Below, one piece after another: positions 17,094 to 27,106 of a DNA stretch of 64,000 nt. The position numbers were made by a program, and so were the translations under genes. Below the pieces are notes generated by a model. That model was not told the origin of the DNA, made no database searches, and saw nothing but the letters and a program-made list of their open reading frames with translations. How positions within the stretch are numbered: the first letter of the stretch is position 1; every line of letters starts with the position of its first letter. The DNA comes from JANQEU01 sp965601455 (GTDB lineage Bacteria; Bacteroidota; Bacteroidia; Cytophagales; Cyclobacteriaceae), in assembly GCA_965601455.1 (NCBI GenBank), contig OZ271831.1, positions 4,969,426-5,033,425 on the forward strand. The letters run 5' to 3'.

Positions 17094-20000
17094 ATGAAAC
17101 GTACTCTTATATGGATTACTTCTACGCTGTTTTTAATAAACAGTTATGGGCAAATAATGGAAAATTTCTCCGATGGAAATTTTACAGAATCACCTGAATG
17201 GCTGGGAGATCAACTATCATTTGTTATCACAGGGAATCAATTAAATAGTCAGAATGACCCAGACAATGGTGGGTTGAATTCTTACTATTTATCTACTTCT
17301 TCATCAATTGTGTATGATGCCACCTGGCAGTTTACCATAAACCTGGACTTTTCAACTAGTGGCGCCAACTATGTTGATGTTTATCTTGTCTCAGACGAGT
17401 TAAATCTGAATCAAAGTTCAAATGGCTACTTTCTTCGTTTTGGAGATACGGCAGATGAAATTGTTCTTTATAAAAAATCAGGAGGTAATGTTGTTAGTTT
17501 AGTCGACGGACTTGAGGGAATTGTAGACAGTTCATCTGATAATCTTTTTACAGTAAGGGTAACAAGAGATGCTAGCAACTTGTGGACACTAGAGATTGAT
17601 GATGGGAATCTTGGTGTTTTTACTCCAGTTGGCCAAATACAGGATAGTGAGATTACTTTCTCATCAGCTTTTGGATTCTTGATTCAACAGTCTTCTGCGA
17701 ATTCTGCGATTAATGGACATTTTTTTGATGAGATCGTTCTAAATGGATCGGTTTATCCAGATAGCGACCCACCGGAGTTGGACACACTTTTAGTAGATGG
17801 AGATCAGGAGATTAGACTGTTCTTCTCTGAGGAAATAATACCCGCTTCAGCTACGGATGTTATGAACTATGGACTAACTGAAGGAGCGATCATTACCGAT
17901 GCCATAATGGGGTCTTCCGGTGCGGAAGTACTCTTAATAACACAAGGTTTGACTAACGGGAATACTTACCAGATTTCTCTAACTGGTATTGATGACCTTG
18001 CTGAAAACACCATTGAGTACATTCAATTGGAGTTTGACTATATTGTTTTTGACAATCCACAATATCGGGATGTTGTGATTAATGAGTTTCTCTCAGATCC
18101 AACACCTTCACAAGGACTTCCTGCATACGATTTTGTAGAGATCTATAATAGATCTGATAAATTCATAGATCTTTCCGGATGGAAGGTATTTGATAATTCC
18201 TCTTTTTCTGTTCTTCCATTCTATCAATTGAATCCTGGAGACCACCTGATTCTTTGTGATCAGGAATCTGAATTGATTTTCAATCAATTTGGAGATGTTC
18301 TTGGGTTAGAATCATTTCCAAATTTTAATGCAACCAGTGCCGATCGAATTAGAATTACAGATAGCGACGACAATCTAATTGACGAGATACATTATGATTT
18401 ATCCTCACAAAATGGACTCACCTTGGAGTTAATCAATCCAACATTGGAGTGTGTCGACATCCTGAATTACCTGTCCTCCACAGGTGCCATAGGTGGAACT
18501 CCAGGGACAGTGAATTCCAGGTTCTCAGATGAGTTCGACCTTTTGGGTCCGGTGATTTCCTCTATCTCTATACTTGAAAATGACACAATTGCAGTTCGGT
18601 TTAATGAACCAGTTGTAGAATCGAGTATCCAGTTAGAACCTGACATAGTGGAATTTATTTTTTCCGGATTGAGGACCGTAAAATGGAAATCCACAGTCTC
18701 TTTATTACCAGAAACAGTCGTTGAAGTAGTTGTACCAGCCGTTTCAGATTGCCAGGGGAATAGCAGTCTAAATCTTATTGGGGAAACGATATTCGATCGC
18801 GTGGGCCCGCAGTTAGAGAGGGTAAAGGTTCTTTCCGGAAATGAAATAGCCTTGATCTTTCATGAAGAATTGAAAGAATCTGTTGCTGAGGATGAAAGTA
18901 ATTATCTAATAGAAGGATTAACAATTAAAAGTGGAAATGGCGCTCAACTCCAGGATTCTGCCCGAAATAGAGTTCACCTTGAAATTGATGGTAGCCTTTA
19001 TAACGGTGAAGAGTATAGCATACATGTTTCAGGAATTGAGGATACTCTAGGAAATGGTTCTGTCCATCATACTTTTATTACCTACGATGATCCGATTCAA
19101 TCGGTGAAGGTTCTTTCTTCGGGTATTGTTGTTCTTGAATTTGATCGATTGCTTGGTTATTCAGAAGATATTCCGGTCTTTCACTTTCTCATTCCTTCCT
19201 TAGGTAATCCTGATTTTGCGGGTTGGAATCCTGATTTGCAGGAGGTTTATCTAGGATTTGATACTTTCATTAAACCGAATAAAACCTTTCATCTGTACAT
19301 AGAGGACTTGGTTGATAAGGACGGATTCAAGCTAACGACTTCAGCTCAGGAATTAATGTTGGATACCAAAGCCCCATCTCTTGTAAGTCTAGAAGTCAAT
19401 GACAAAAAGCTGCGTCTGATTTTCAATGAGGAATTAGAAATTTATTCTGCGATTAATCTGAATAACTACGAAATAGTCGGTGATAACAACCCATTAGAGG
19501 CTGTTATCCCACAAGATTCGGTGACAGTGGAGCTTCATTTCCAAAACTCATTCCCAAACGAAGTGGAACTTGGACTTATTTATCAGGATATTTCCGACCT
19601 AAATGGAAATTCAATAGGGCCTAAGCAAACCTCGTTCAATTTTGATGAAACACCACCAGCATTAGTTGGTGCCAATCAATATAGTCCCTCCACTATTCAT
19701 TTAGAGGCTCATGAACCTTTGTTTTATCATTCATTGATTGAATCAAACTTCAGGCTGAATGATTTAACGCCAGAGGGTATTGAAATACTGGGACCGGACT
19801 CTACGCGAATCTACCTGCATTTCAATAAGATTCCTCTGCAGGAATCGGCCAATCTCGAAATCATCGACTGGAAAGATCATGTTGGCAATCAGTTGGAAAA
19901 CCCAATTTCAGTTGAGATCAATACATATGAACCAATTGTATCCGACCTGCTGCCTATAGATACCAATCAATTGGAGTTAAGATTTTCGCATGCCATGGAA

Positions 20001-23000
20001 CCAGCATCTCTCAAATTGGAGAATTTTTCAATTAATGGAGAGCGGCCTGTCGAGGTTGATAATCAAGTGATCACCACCGATTTTGGATTTAAGGAAGGTC
20101 AGATTCACCAACTTTTTGTTGAAGACCTGATATCATCAGATGGGACTGAAATTAAGGAAGAGGAAATTCCATTTCTCTTTCAAAGTTATTTTTCGGAATG
20201 GAGCTTTTCCAATCCTCAGTTATTAACACTAGAATTTGAGACTAGTTTCAGTACAATTGAAGTTGAAAAATTCATTTCGAAGTACCCAATTCAATTCGTT
20301 CATGCAGATCCACAGGATCCAACTAAGGTAAACGTCCTTTTTAGTTCTCCAGTGCCAAATGATTCCACATTTGATTTTCAATGGACAACGTTGTTCGATG
20401 TATGGGGAAGGAGAATCCCAGACAATTCTTTCTCCGTGAATTATGATACTAAACCTCCCAGAATGGTGTCTGTTGATTCTTATTTTGATAACTCTTTAGT
20501 CGTGCATTTCGACGAATCAATTGAATTGAATACGATTCATCAAGATCAATTCCAACTATCAAATGGGTCGGTACCCATCCAGTTCAAACTAGAAGGCGAG
20601 AACAGGTTGTATCTAACTTTTGATACGCTGATTAATTCTCAGATATACGTCCTGAAAGCGGAGAGGATTGCGGATCTTCATGACAACTTCATGGGCTTGG
20701 ATTCAATAGAATTCACGTATTTTTTGCCTCATTTACCTAATTGGAAGGATCTAATAATCACTGAATTAATGGTTGATCCGGATCCTTCCGTGGGGCTTCC
20801 GGGTTTTGAATATATTGAGATTCTGAATCGTTCCACTGAGAAGTTTAATCTGGGGGGACTGATATTTTCAGATGAAAACTTTGAAGTTACCTTCCCCGAT
20901 TTTGTGTTGCAACCGGGTGACTACCTGGCAATTGCGGATGAAAGATTTCCTGATTCAGTTCATGCGATTACGTTATCAGATTTTCCAACGCTTGATAACA
21001 ACGGTGAAACTTTATTGCTGAAAACCATTTATGATGAGGTAATTGATCAGATCAATTATACAAAATCATGGTATAGAGACACTTTAAAAGAAAATGGAGG
21101 TTTCAGTCTAGAATTGATCAATCCCTTAATCTCATGTATAACACCAGATAATTGGGTATCATCTAATCATCCAAGTGGGGGTACACCAGGATATCGAAAC
21201 AGTGTTTATGGGTTACAATTTGATACTATTCCTCCACTGTTTATGTCTCACGTAATGAAAAGCCACACACAATTGACGGTCCAGTTCAATGAATTCCTTC
21301 TTGATACGCTAGGTGAGATCACGTTTGCTGAAGAGCACTTGCAGGTAAAGGCTATTGAAATCGTCGAGAATGAGGTTTCAATTTCATTTACAAAACCAGT
21401 GGAAGTTGGGAAAGAGTATACCCTGATAATTGATGGTGTATTTGATTGCTCTCAAAACCAAATACGTCAGAGCTTGTCTTTCGGTGTCGGTAAGACACCT
21501 TCCTTTAACGATGTCATTATATCGGAGATCATGTTCGATCCGCAAACAGACCAATGGGAATATCTTGAAATTTTTAACACGACTTCGGAATTGGTTTCCC
21601 TGGATTCCATGCACGTATTTGATTCCGATGGACAAACGAATGCTATTGGGGGTACAATAGGAAGTGGTAAATTCAAGGTGCTTACTCCGACGTCCGCTTC
21701 GCTGGACAATAATAGTATACCAATAGCCAATTGGGTAACCCTTTCGAATTCTGGTGAGTTGATTGGGTTAGAGAGTCTCCATCGGACAATCTTTTCAACT
21801 GATTACAGCCAATCAATTGAAAACCAGGAGATTGGAGGGAGGTCGCTTGAGATGGCGGATCTTTCAAATCCTTGTATGGAAGAAGGTAACTGGCTTTTAA
21901 GTAATCATTCTAAAGGAGGGACCCCAGGCTTACCAAATAGTCATCAAAGAATGATACAGGATGTAACGGCTCCTGATATTTCCAACGTGTACACATTATC
22001 CTCCGATTCATTAGTGATCACCTTCACGGAAAAAATCAATTCAACCAACACAAAACCTTTCATAAGACCAACGATAGAAGTAGTAAACTGGCAAATTAAC
22101 CGTGACTCTAAGGGAATGGGGATTAAAGTTAGAGACAGCCTATTATTTGGTGAAACCTACCATATCGGCATTCAGCAATTAGATGATTGTGTAGGAAATT
22201 TTTCAGAAAGACTTGAGAAGGAATTCCACCGATCGACAGCAGACGTAAGAGGCCTTATTGTTTCCGAGATACTCTTCAATCCTGAAGTCGGAGGTTTTGA
22301 TTTCGTAGAGATCGTCAATCCGACCAGCGATTATAAAAAACTCGAAAATCTCAGAATTGCTGGCGGAGAGCAAAAATACGTAGTTGGCATTCGAGAAGTA
22401 ATAGAACCTAATCAGTATATAGCATTCACTGAAAATCGTGATAATATATTATTTGTCTACAAGGACCGAATTGCCTCCAACGTGAGACAAGTAAGTAAGT
22501 TACCTGCATTTCCAGACAAGGAAGGCTCTTTAAGATTGATTGGTGAAGATCAACTTGTTGTGGACTCGGTCTATTATCATGAATCCTTCCATTCCCCGTT
22601 TCTTCAAGAGGTTTCTGGTGTTTCTTTGGAACGGATTGATTTTTCAAAAGCAGCAACAGATGGCAGTCATTGGCACAGTTGTTCCAGTCTTGCAGGCTAT
22701 GCAACTCCAGGAAAGCAAAACAGTCATCATCCTTTCCGAAAAGAGAGTGATAGGAAAATAGAGATTGAGCCAAAAGTGTTTATTCCAGGTGGTTCAAGAA
22801 ATTCTAACTTGGACTTTACTCTGGTGCATTTTGATTTTGGAAATAATCCTCAGGTGGGAAAAATTCAAGTATTTGACACTATGGGCAATGTTGTGAAAGA
22901 CCTTAAGAATCATGGTCTTCTACCGGCCACTGGTACTGTTAAATGGGACGGAACCAATAATTCGGGCAATAGGGTACCAATAGGGCATTATTTCGTGGTA

Positions 23001-23072
23001 ATAGAGTTACAATCAATCCATTCACGACCACAACATTATCGGGAAATTGTTGTTGTTGCCCCGGAATTCTAA
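17094..23072 (+). CDS. Giant secreted lamin-tail-domain / Ig-like surface protein
   Basis: 1992 residues. A signal peptide (about 1-19, ending SYGQ) is followed by a region that looks like a laminin-G/concanavalin-like fold (about 25-215). Four lamin-tail domains follow, starting near residues 325, 1218, 1472 and 1719, recognisable by I(N/S/T)E(F/L/I) with FVEIYNRS or YIEILNRS and a closing GGTPG-NS motif. Between them lie several Ig-like modules of the type that begins with PP-L and contains TFNE-like strands. The C-terminus (about 1890-1992) resembles a FlgD-type Ig domain (VKWDGTNNSGNRVPIGHYFV) rather than the common T9SS type A tail. Probably cell-surface; function unknown. Read alone, 59 bases upstream of it are too short for a visible promoter. 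Confidence 0.8.
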   Translation: MKRTLIWITSTLFLINSYGQIMENFSDGNFTESPEWLGDQLSFVITGNQLNSQNDPDNGGLNSYYLSTSSSIVYDATWQFTINLDFSTSGANYVDVYLVSDELNLNQSSNGYFLRFGDTADEIVLYKKSGGNVVSLVDGLEGIVDSSSDNLFTVRVTRDASNLWTLEIDDGNLGVFTPVGQIQDSEITFSSAFGFLIQQSSANSAINGHFFDEIVLNGSVYPDSDPPELDTLLVDGDQEIRLFFSEEIIPASATDVMNYGLTEGAIITDAIMGSSGAEVLLITQGLTNGNTYQISLTGIDDLAENTIEYIQLEFDYIVFDNPQYRDVVINEFLSDPTPSQGLPAYDFVEIYNRSDKFIDLSGWKVFDNSSFSVLPFYQLNPGDHLILCDQESELIFNQFGDVLGLESFPNFNATSADRIRITDSDDNLIDEIHYDLSSQNGLTLELINPTLECVDILNYLSSTGAIGGTPGTVNSRFSDEFDLLGPVISSISILENDTIAVRFNEPVVESSIQLEPDIVEFIFSGLRTVKWKSTVSLLPETVVEVVVPAVSDCQGNSSLNLIGETIFDRVGPQLERVKVLSGNEIALIFHEELKESVAEDESNYLIEGLTIKSGNGAQLQDSARNRVHLEIDGSLYNGEEYSIHVSGIEDTLGNGSVHHTFITYDDPIQSVKVLSSGIVVLEFDRLLGYSEDIPVFHFLIPSLGNPDFAGWNPDLQEVYLGFDTFIKPNKTFHLYIEDLVDKDGFKLTTSAQELMLDTKAPSLVSLEVNDKKLRLIFNEELEIYSAINLNNYEIVGDNNPLEAVIPQDSVTVELHFQNSFPNEVELGLIYQDISDLNGNSIGPKQTSFNFDETPPALVGANQYSPSTIHLEAHEPLFYHSLIESNFRLNDLTPEGIEILGPDSTRIYLHFNKIPLQESANLEIIDWKDHVGNQLENPISVEINTYEPIVSDLLPIDTNQLELRFSHAMEPASLKLENFSINGERPVEVDNQVITTDFGFKEGQIHQLFVEDLISSDGTEIKEEEIPFLFQSYFSEWSFSNPQLLTLEFETSFSTIEVEKFISKYPIQFVHADPQDPTKVNVLFSSPVPNDSTFDFQWTTLFDVWGRRIPDNSFSVNYDTKPPRMVSVDSYFDNSLVVHFDESIELNTIHQDQFQLSNGSVPIQFKLEGENRLYLTFDTLINSQIYVLKAERIADLHDNFMGLDSIEFTYFLPHLPNWKDLIITELMVDPDPSVGLPGFEYIEILNRSTEKFNLGGLIFSDENFEVTFPDFVLQPGDYLAIADERFPDSVHAITLSDFPTLDNNGETLLLKTIYDEVIDQINYTKSWYRDTLKENGGFSLELINPLISCITPDNWVSSNHPSGGTPGYRNSVYGLQFDTIPPLFMSHVMKSHTQLTVQFNEFLLDTLGEITFAEEHLQVKAIEIVENEVSISFTKPVEVGKEYTLIIDGVFDCSQNQIRQSLSFGVGKTPSFNDVIISEIMFDPQTDQWEYLEIFNTTSELVSLDSMHVFDSDGQTNAIGGTIGSGKFKVLTPTSASLDNNSIPIANWVTLSNSGELIGLESLHRTIFSTDYSQSIENQEIGGRSLEMADLSNPCMEEGNWLLSNHSKGGTPGLPNSHQRMIQDVTAPDISNVYTLSSDSLVITFTEKINSTNTKPFIRPTIEVVNWQINRDSKGMGIKVRDSLLFGETYHIGIQQLDDCVGNFSERLEKEFHRSTADVRGLIVSEILFNPEVGGFDFVEIVNPTSDYKKLENLRIAGGEQKYVVGIREVIEPNQYIAFTENRDNILFVYKDRIASNVRQVSKLPAFPDKEGSLRLIGEDQLVVDSVYYHESFHSPFLQEVSGVSLERIDFSKAATDGSHWHSCSSLAGYATPGKQNSHHPFRKESDRKIEIEPKVFIPGGSRNSNLDFTLVHFDFGNNPQVGKIQVFDTMGNVVKDLKNHGLLPATGTVKWDGTNNSGNRVPIGHYFVVIELQSIHSRPQHYREIVVVAPEF

Positions 23073-23168
23073 AGACTGGTACCAATGAAAATCATTTCTG
23101 GCATGATCCGATTTATTCACTTTCGATTACTTTAGCGATTTATTGTTCACAAGGACTAAAGGTTGACT

Positions 23169-23546
23169 ATGGCAGAAAAAACGAAATACTCCCAGGACGA
23201 ATTAGTAGAATTTGAAGAGCTCATCAACGTCAAATTGGAGAAAGCCAGGAAGGAATTATCGGAGCTTCGTGGCTCTCTGACCCACAGTGCGGATGAAAGT
23301 ACCGATGGGACCTTTGCCAGCGCAAAGACGTTGGAGGATGGAGCTGATACTGCGGAAAAAGAGCAACTTTCCCAGTTGGCTGCAAGACAGCAGAAGTTCA
23401 TTAATAATCTTGAAAACGCGTTGATAAGGATCAAAAATGGCACCTACGGTATTTGTGTGGATACAGGGAAACTAATTAGCAAAGAGCGACTTCGAGCGGT
23501 TCCTCACACCATGCATTCCATAGAGGCAAAATTGAACAAGAAGTAG
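23169..23546 (+). CDS. TraR/DksA-family protein without the zinc-finger cysteines
   Basis: 125 residues from the ATG at 23169 (a TTG two codons upstream is less likely). It has an N-terminal coiled-coil (about 10-85) and a C-terminal segment YGICVDTGKLISKERLRAVPH typical of DksA/TraR proteins, which bind RNA polymerase in the secondary channel. Only one cysteine is present, so the usual four-cysteine zinc site is absent, as in many Bacteroidota members. Its stop codon directly abuts the GTG start of scpB. Confidence 0.85.
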   Translation: MAEKTKYSQDELVEFEELINVKLEKARKELSELRGSLTHSADESTDGTFASAKTLEDGADTAEKEQLSQLAARQQKFINNLENALIRIKNGTYGICVDTGKLISKERLRAVPHTMHSIEAKLNKK

Positions 23547-24107
23547 GTGGATTTCCTATCGAATCATGTTGAGGCCTTAATATTTTGTTCTCCTGAGCCA
23601 GTAAGCAAGAAAGACATCGTTTCCTGCTTAAAAGAAATGTTTGATGCTGACGTACCAGTTGAGGATGTAGATAATAGTATCTCCGATATCAAAGAAAAGT
23701 ATACAGACGATTCGTATTCATTTGGCTTGGTTGAAAGCGGTGGTGGCTTTCAATTCCTTACTAAACCTGCTTATCAAGCAAGCATAAGCATCCTACTCAA
23801 GCAACAGTCAAAGAAACGTTTAAGTAATTCTGCCCTGGAGACCTTGGCAATAATTGCTTATAAGCAACCAGTAACTAAGACTGAGGTAGAGCTCATTAGG
23901 GGAGTAAATTGTGATTATGCTGTCCAAAAGTTGCTGGAAAAAGAATTGATTGAGATTAAAGGGAAAGCGGAGACGCCTGGAAGGCCGATATTATACGGTA
24001 CCAATCAAAAGTTTATGGACTATTTCGGTATAAATAGTCTAAAAGATCTACCAACCCCAAAAGACTTTTCCAAGGAAGACAATGCTATAGGGGACGAATC
24101 TGAGTAG
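23547..24107 (+). CDS. scpB: Segregation and condensation protein B
   Basis: 186 residues. ScpB is the winged-helix partner of ScpA that, with SMC, compacts and segregates chromosomes. The start EALIFCSPEPVSKKD, the LETLAIIAYKQPVTKTEVELIRGV core (second winged helix, about residues 92-115) and GRPILYGTN are all family-typical. Translation begins at GTG with zero spacing from the upstream stop, so it is probably coupled to the dksA-like gene. No scpA is seen in the window. Confidence 0.95.
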   Translation: MDFLSNHVEALIFCSPEPVSKKDIVSCLKEMFDADVPVEDVDNSISDIKEKYTDDSYSFGLVESGGGFQFLTKPAYQASISILLKQQSKKRLSNSALETLAIIAYKQPVTKTEVELIRGVNCDYAVQKLLEKELIEIKGKAETPGRPILYGTNQKFMDYFGINSLKDLPTPKDFSKEDNAIGDESE

Positions 24108-24109
24108 TT

Positions 24110-24868
24110 ATGAAAAGGCCGTCGGGAAAACGAAAGGAGACTGGGAAAAAAGATGATGCACCTAATCTGCTTCGACTGAATCAGTACATTGCCAAAGCGG
24201 GAGTCTGCTCAAGACGGGAAGCAGACAAGTTAATTGAAAAAGGAGAGATTAAAGTTAATGGTAAGGTAGTAACGGAGCTCGGTACCAAAGTTAAAGCCAG
24301 TGATAAGGTTGTGTATAAAGGAAAGCGGCTTGGTATTGAAAGCTTCCGATATATATTACTGAATAAGCCGAAAGATTTCATAACCACGGTTTCGGATCCT
24401 GAAGGGAGAAAGACCGTAATGGACTTGGTTAAGAAAGCCTGTCAAGAGCGAATTTATCCGGTTGGACGACTTGATCGTGATACCACGGGCTTATTGTTAT
24501 TTACCAATGACGGTGAACTTGCGAAGAAACTAACACATCCCTCACATAAGGTAAAAAAAATCTACCAGGTTGAACTAGATAAACCAATTACCCAAAGCGA
24601 CTTTACTAGCCTTGTTGATGGCGTAACTCTTGAGGATGGACCCGTAATCATGGACGAAGTTGGAATCCTGGATGGTGGAAAGACCAAATTAGGTGTAGAA
24701 ATTCATATCGGACGAAATCGTGTGGTACGACGTGTTTTTGAGCACCTGGGTTACCAGGTACGACGTTTAGACAGAGTCATGTTTGCCAACTTAACCAAAA
24801 AAGATCTGCCACGCGGAAAATGGCGTCAACTTAAGGACATGGAAGTCAGAAACCTCAAAGGGATTTAA
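24110..24868 (+). CDS. rluB: 23S rRNA/RsuA-family pseudouridine synthase
   Basis: 252 residues: a basic N-terminal tail, an S4 RNA-binding domain (about 22-70, with AGVCSRREADKLIEKGEIKVNG), and the RsuA/RluB catalytic domain with GRLDRDTTGLLLFT, whose aspartate is the catalytic one. The C-terminal GRNRVVRRVFEHLGYQVRRLDR segment is characteristic of this branch. It isomerises uridine to pseudouridine, probably in 23S rRNA; RluB versus RluE/RluF or RsuA cannot be settled from sequence. It starts 2 bases after scpB, a common pairing. The stop overlaps the convergent gene by 4 bases. Confidence 0.9.
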   Translation: MKRPSGKRKETGKKDDAPNLLRLNQYIAKAGVCSRREADKLIEKGEIKVNGKVVTELGTKVKASDKVVYKGKRLGIESFRYILLNKPKDFITTVSDPEGRKTVMDLVKKACQERIYPVGRLDRDTTGLLLFTNDGELAKKLTHPSHKVKKIYQVELDKPITQSDFTSLVDGVTLEDGPVIMDEVGILDGGKTKLGVEIHIGRNRVVRRVFEHLGYQVRRLDRVMFANLTKKDLPRGKWRQLKDMEVRNLKGI

Positions 24869-27093
24869 AGACTGCTACTGAGCATCGTCATATCGGCATC
24901 CATAATTAAATGGACATAGTCCGGTCCATCATTAAAAGGTGCATCTGGATTAAAAGACCCCTGAGACCCAAATAAGTTGATACAATCGTCACTTATTTTA
25001 TGCACTTTATTGATGTAATAAGGCTGGGAATGAGTGACGGGTTTGATCTGTTGGATTTGCCCTTCGTTCGACAATCTTGCGATATACGCCCTGGTGGAAG
25101 TGTTAGCTCCGCCTGAACGAATCAGTTTTCCGTCTAAACCTTTTAGTTGGTTGTAATTTCCAACCAGAAAATATCCATCGAATGTTTGGATTACGTCAAC
25201 AACATCTCCCTTACTTTCCAGGGATTGAGTCCATTGTAAATCTCCAAGAATGTTGTAACTCGAAATTGTTAGATTATTACTCTGCAGAATATCCGATACG
25301 TAGTCTTGACCTTTAAAAGTTACAATTAATGAATTTGAGCGCTCTATATAAGTTATCGTTCTTGGGAAGTCCGATTGCAATAGAGTCACATTTAGTTGCT
25401 CAGCACCGGTTCCATCCAGTATAACTAATTGGTTTTTGGAATCACCCATTTCCATGTTTGTGGTGTTAAAGATCGCTGCAACTCCACCAGGAACTAGCTT
25501 GATAGATGCCATTCGGGTATCTGATGGAGTTTCCGCTAGCTCTGTTTGCAGTGAGTATTCCTTTAACCATCCAATTCTTCCTGTATTGGTAACGCCCGCT
25601 ACATACCCGACCAGAAGACCATCTTTGTTTTTGTTGGTTCCCGCTAGAAATGCAGAGCCGTCAAAATTGTCTATTCTGTGAGTCGTTACCGGACCTTCCA
25701 TGGATTCCGCGTCAATGGCTAAACCTGGCATCATTGGATAGCTATTGCCTCTGTATGCTACGTTAGCAATTGTAGTGTCTTTGGCGAGCATCTCAAAAAG
25801 CGTATTTCGAACAGTACTAACATACCTTCCGTAATCATTTTGATTTTGGTTCCTTTCGCGATCTACGTATTGATCAATACCATCTTTACCACCAAACCGA
25901 TCGTTGAGTAAAGTTCCATATTTGGCATGATTTGCTGGGTTGTTTCGAACAGTCACATTGTTGAGAAGAGTATCTGCATCGGCAATTTTATTGATCATTT
26001 GCCCATATAGATAAAGCTTACGATTTATATCGATTTCTGCATCAAATTCCAGTTGCCTGCTTAGAAGAGACTGATATAATAGATCATGTTTCACTTCTTT
26101 GTAGAGAAAAATGGATTCGATCACTGATTGAAGGTCAAACTTTCTAAGAGTAAAAAGTAGCTCTTTGCTTATGTCAAGTAGCTCAAACTCTTCCTTTTCA
26201 AAGTCCGCAGAAACTCTTGACAGTACCTGGTCGGTTCGTATATCTTCTGCCTCAAGGTCTTGCCTTAAACCGTCAATGTTGTCTTTTGTATAGGCTCGTG
26301 TTTCGTCGACCCACGAAGCGTAGTTCCAAATGTCTATTTCCTCTTTCAAAAAGTTAATTTCCGCTGACAGTCCGTCCAGTCGGTAGACACTTAACGGAGT
26401 GATTTTTAACTCCTGATTGTATCCGATATCATAGTCTGCAATAAGAGATTTATAGCTTTGAAAAGCCTCAAGAGCTTGATTGTACTCTTCTTTCATCTCC
26501 TCGAAGTGCGTATCCATCTCCTCGTTGTATAGGAGCAAAAGGTTATTATAGGTAGTGTATTCGCCTACCAGTTCGGTATACAGTTTATGCGCTTTATCGT
26601 ATCGGGCAAAGCTTTCAGTGAAGCTCTCGTATATGGAGGGTGTTTTTTCCACAAACTTTTCCAGAATAGGGATGTATTCGGTTAGAAGCGTACTGATTGT
26701 ATCAAATTCAACCACCGGTTTACCCCGATCGTCATAGTAACCAAAATTGATGTATAGATCTTGATTTTTTCTTATCTCTTTTTCATCAATTATACCTTGC
26801 GACTTTCTTAGGTACAAGAGGGCATTACTAGCATTTCCGTACTTGTAATCAAACTCCGTAAGAATATCACTGTCAAGGAATCGTTCGAGATAAACTACTC
26901 CTAATTGAAAATCAATGCTAATGTCCTCCGGGTTTTCAAATTGAAATTCTTTTAGAAGTATAGGCTTTCCTGCGGAAGGAAGATCAAGTATTAAGGGCAG
27001 AACCTCATCGTATTTCACTTTCTTATCAGAAAATTGACCAAATCCCATAATGGAAATACTGAGTGCGGTAAGAGTAAATAGAATCTTTTTCAT
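24865..27093 (-). CDS. Secreted coiled-coil and propeller-like protein of the CHAT operon
   Basis: 742 residues from the ATG at 27093, giving a signal peptide (1-19, ending GFGQ). The N-terminal half (about 20-400) is mainly helical with Glu-rich coiled-coil stretches. The C-terminal half (about 440-742) has repeated strand units such as HRIDNFDGSAFLAGT, VGYVAGVTNTGRIGWLKEYS and GYFLVGNYNQLKG, suggesting a beta-propeller. I recognise no named family. It begins 13 bases after the OmpA/PD40 gene and is the third gene of the CHAT operon, which is the only clue to its role. The stop overlaps rluB by 4 bases. Confidence 0.7.
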   Translation of the reverse strand: MKKILFTLTALSISIMGFGQFSDKKVKYDEVLPLILDLPSAGKPILLKEFQFENPEDISIDFQLGVVYLERFLDSDILTEFDYKYGNASNALLYLRKSQGIIDEKEIRKNQDLYINFGYYDDRGKPVVEFDTISTLLTEYIPILEKFVEKTPSIYESFTESFARYDKAHKLYTELVGEYTTYNNLLLLYNEEMDTHFEEMKEEYNQALEAFQSYKSLIADYDIGYNQELKITPLSVYRLDGLSAEINFLKEEIDIWNYASWVDETRAYTKDNIDGLRQDLEAEDIRTDQVLSRVSADFEKEEFELLDISKELLFTLRKFDLQSVIESIFLYKEVKHDLLYQSLLSRQLEFDAEIDINRKLYLYGQMINKIADADTLLNNVTVRNNPANHAKYGTLLNDRFGGKDGIDQYVDRERNQNQNDYGRYVSTVRNTLFEMLAKDTTIANVAYRGNSYPMMPGLAIDAESMEGPVTTHRIDNFDGSAFLAGTNKNKDGLLVGYVAGVTNTGRIGWLKEYSLQTELAETPSDTRMASIKLVPGGVAAIFNTTNMEMGDSKNQLVILDGTGAEQLNVTLLQSDFPRTITYIERSNSLIVTFKGQDYVSDILQSNNLTISSYNILGDLQWTQSLESKGDVVDVIQTFDGYFLVGNYNQLKGLDGKLIRSGGANTSTRAYIARLSNEGQIQQIKPVTHSQPYYINKVHKISDDCINLFGSQGSFNPDAPFNDGPDYVHLIMDADMTMLSSSL

Positions 27094-27106
27094 GATTGGC
27101 TGGTAA

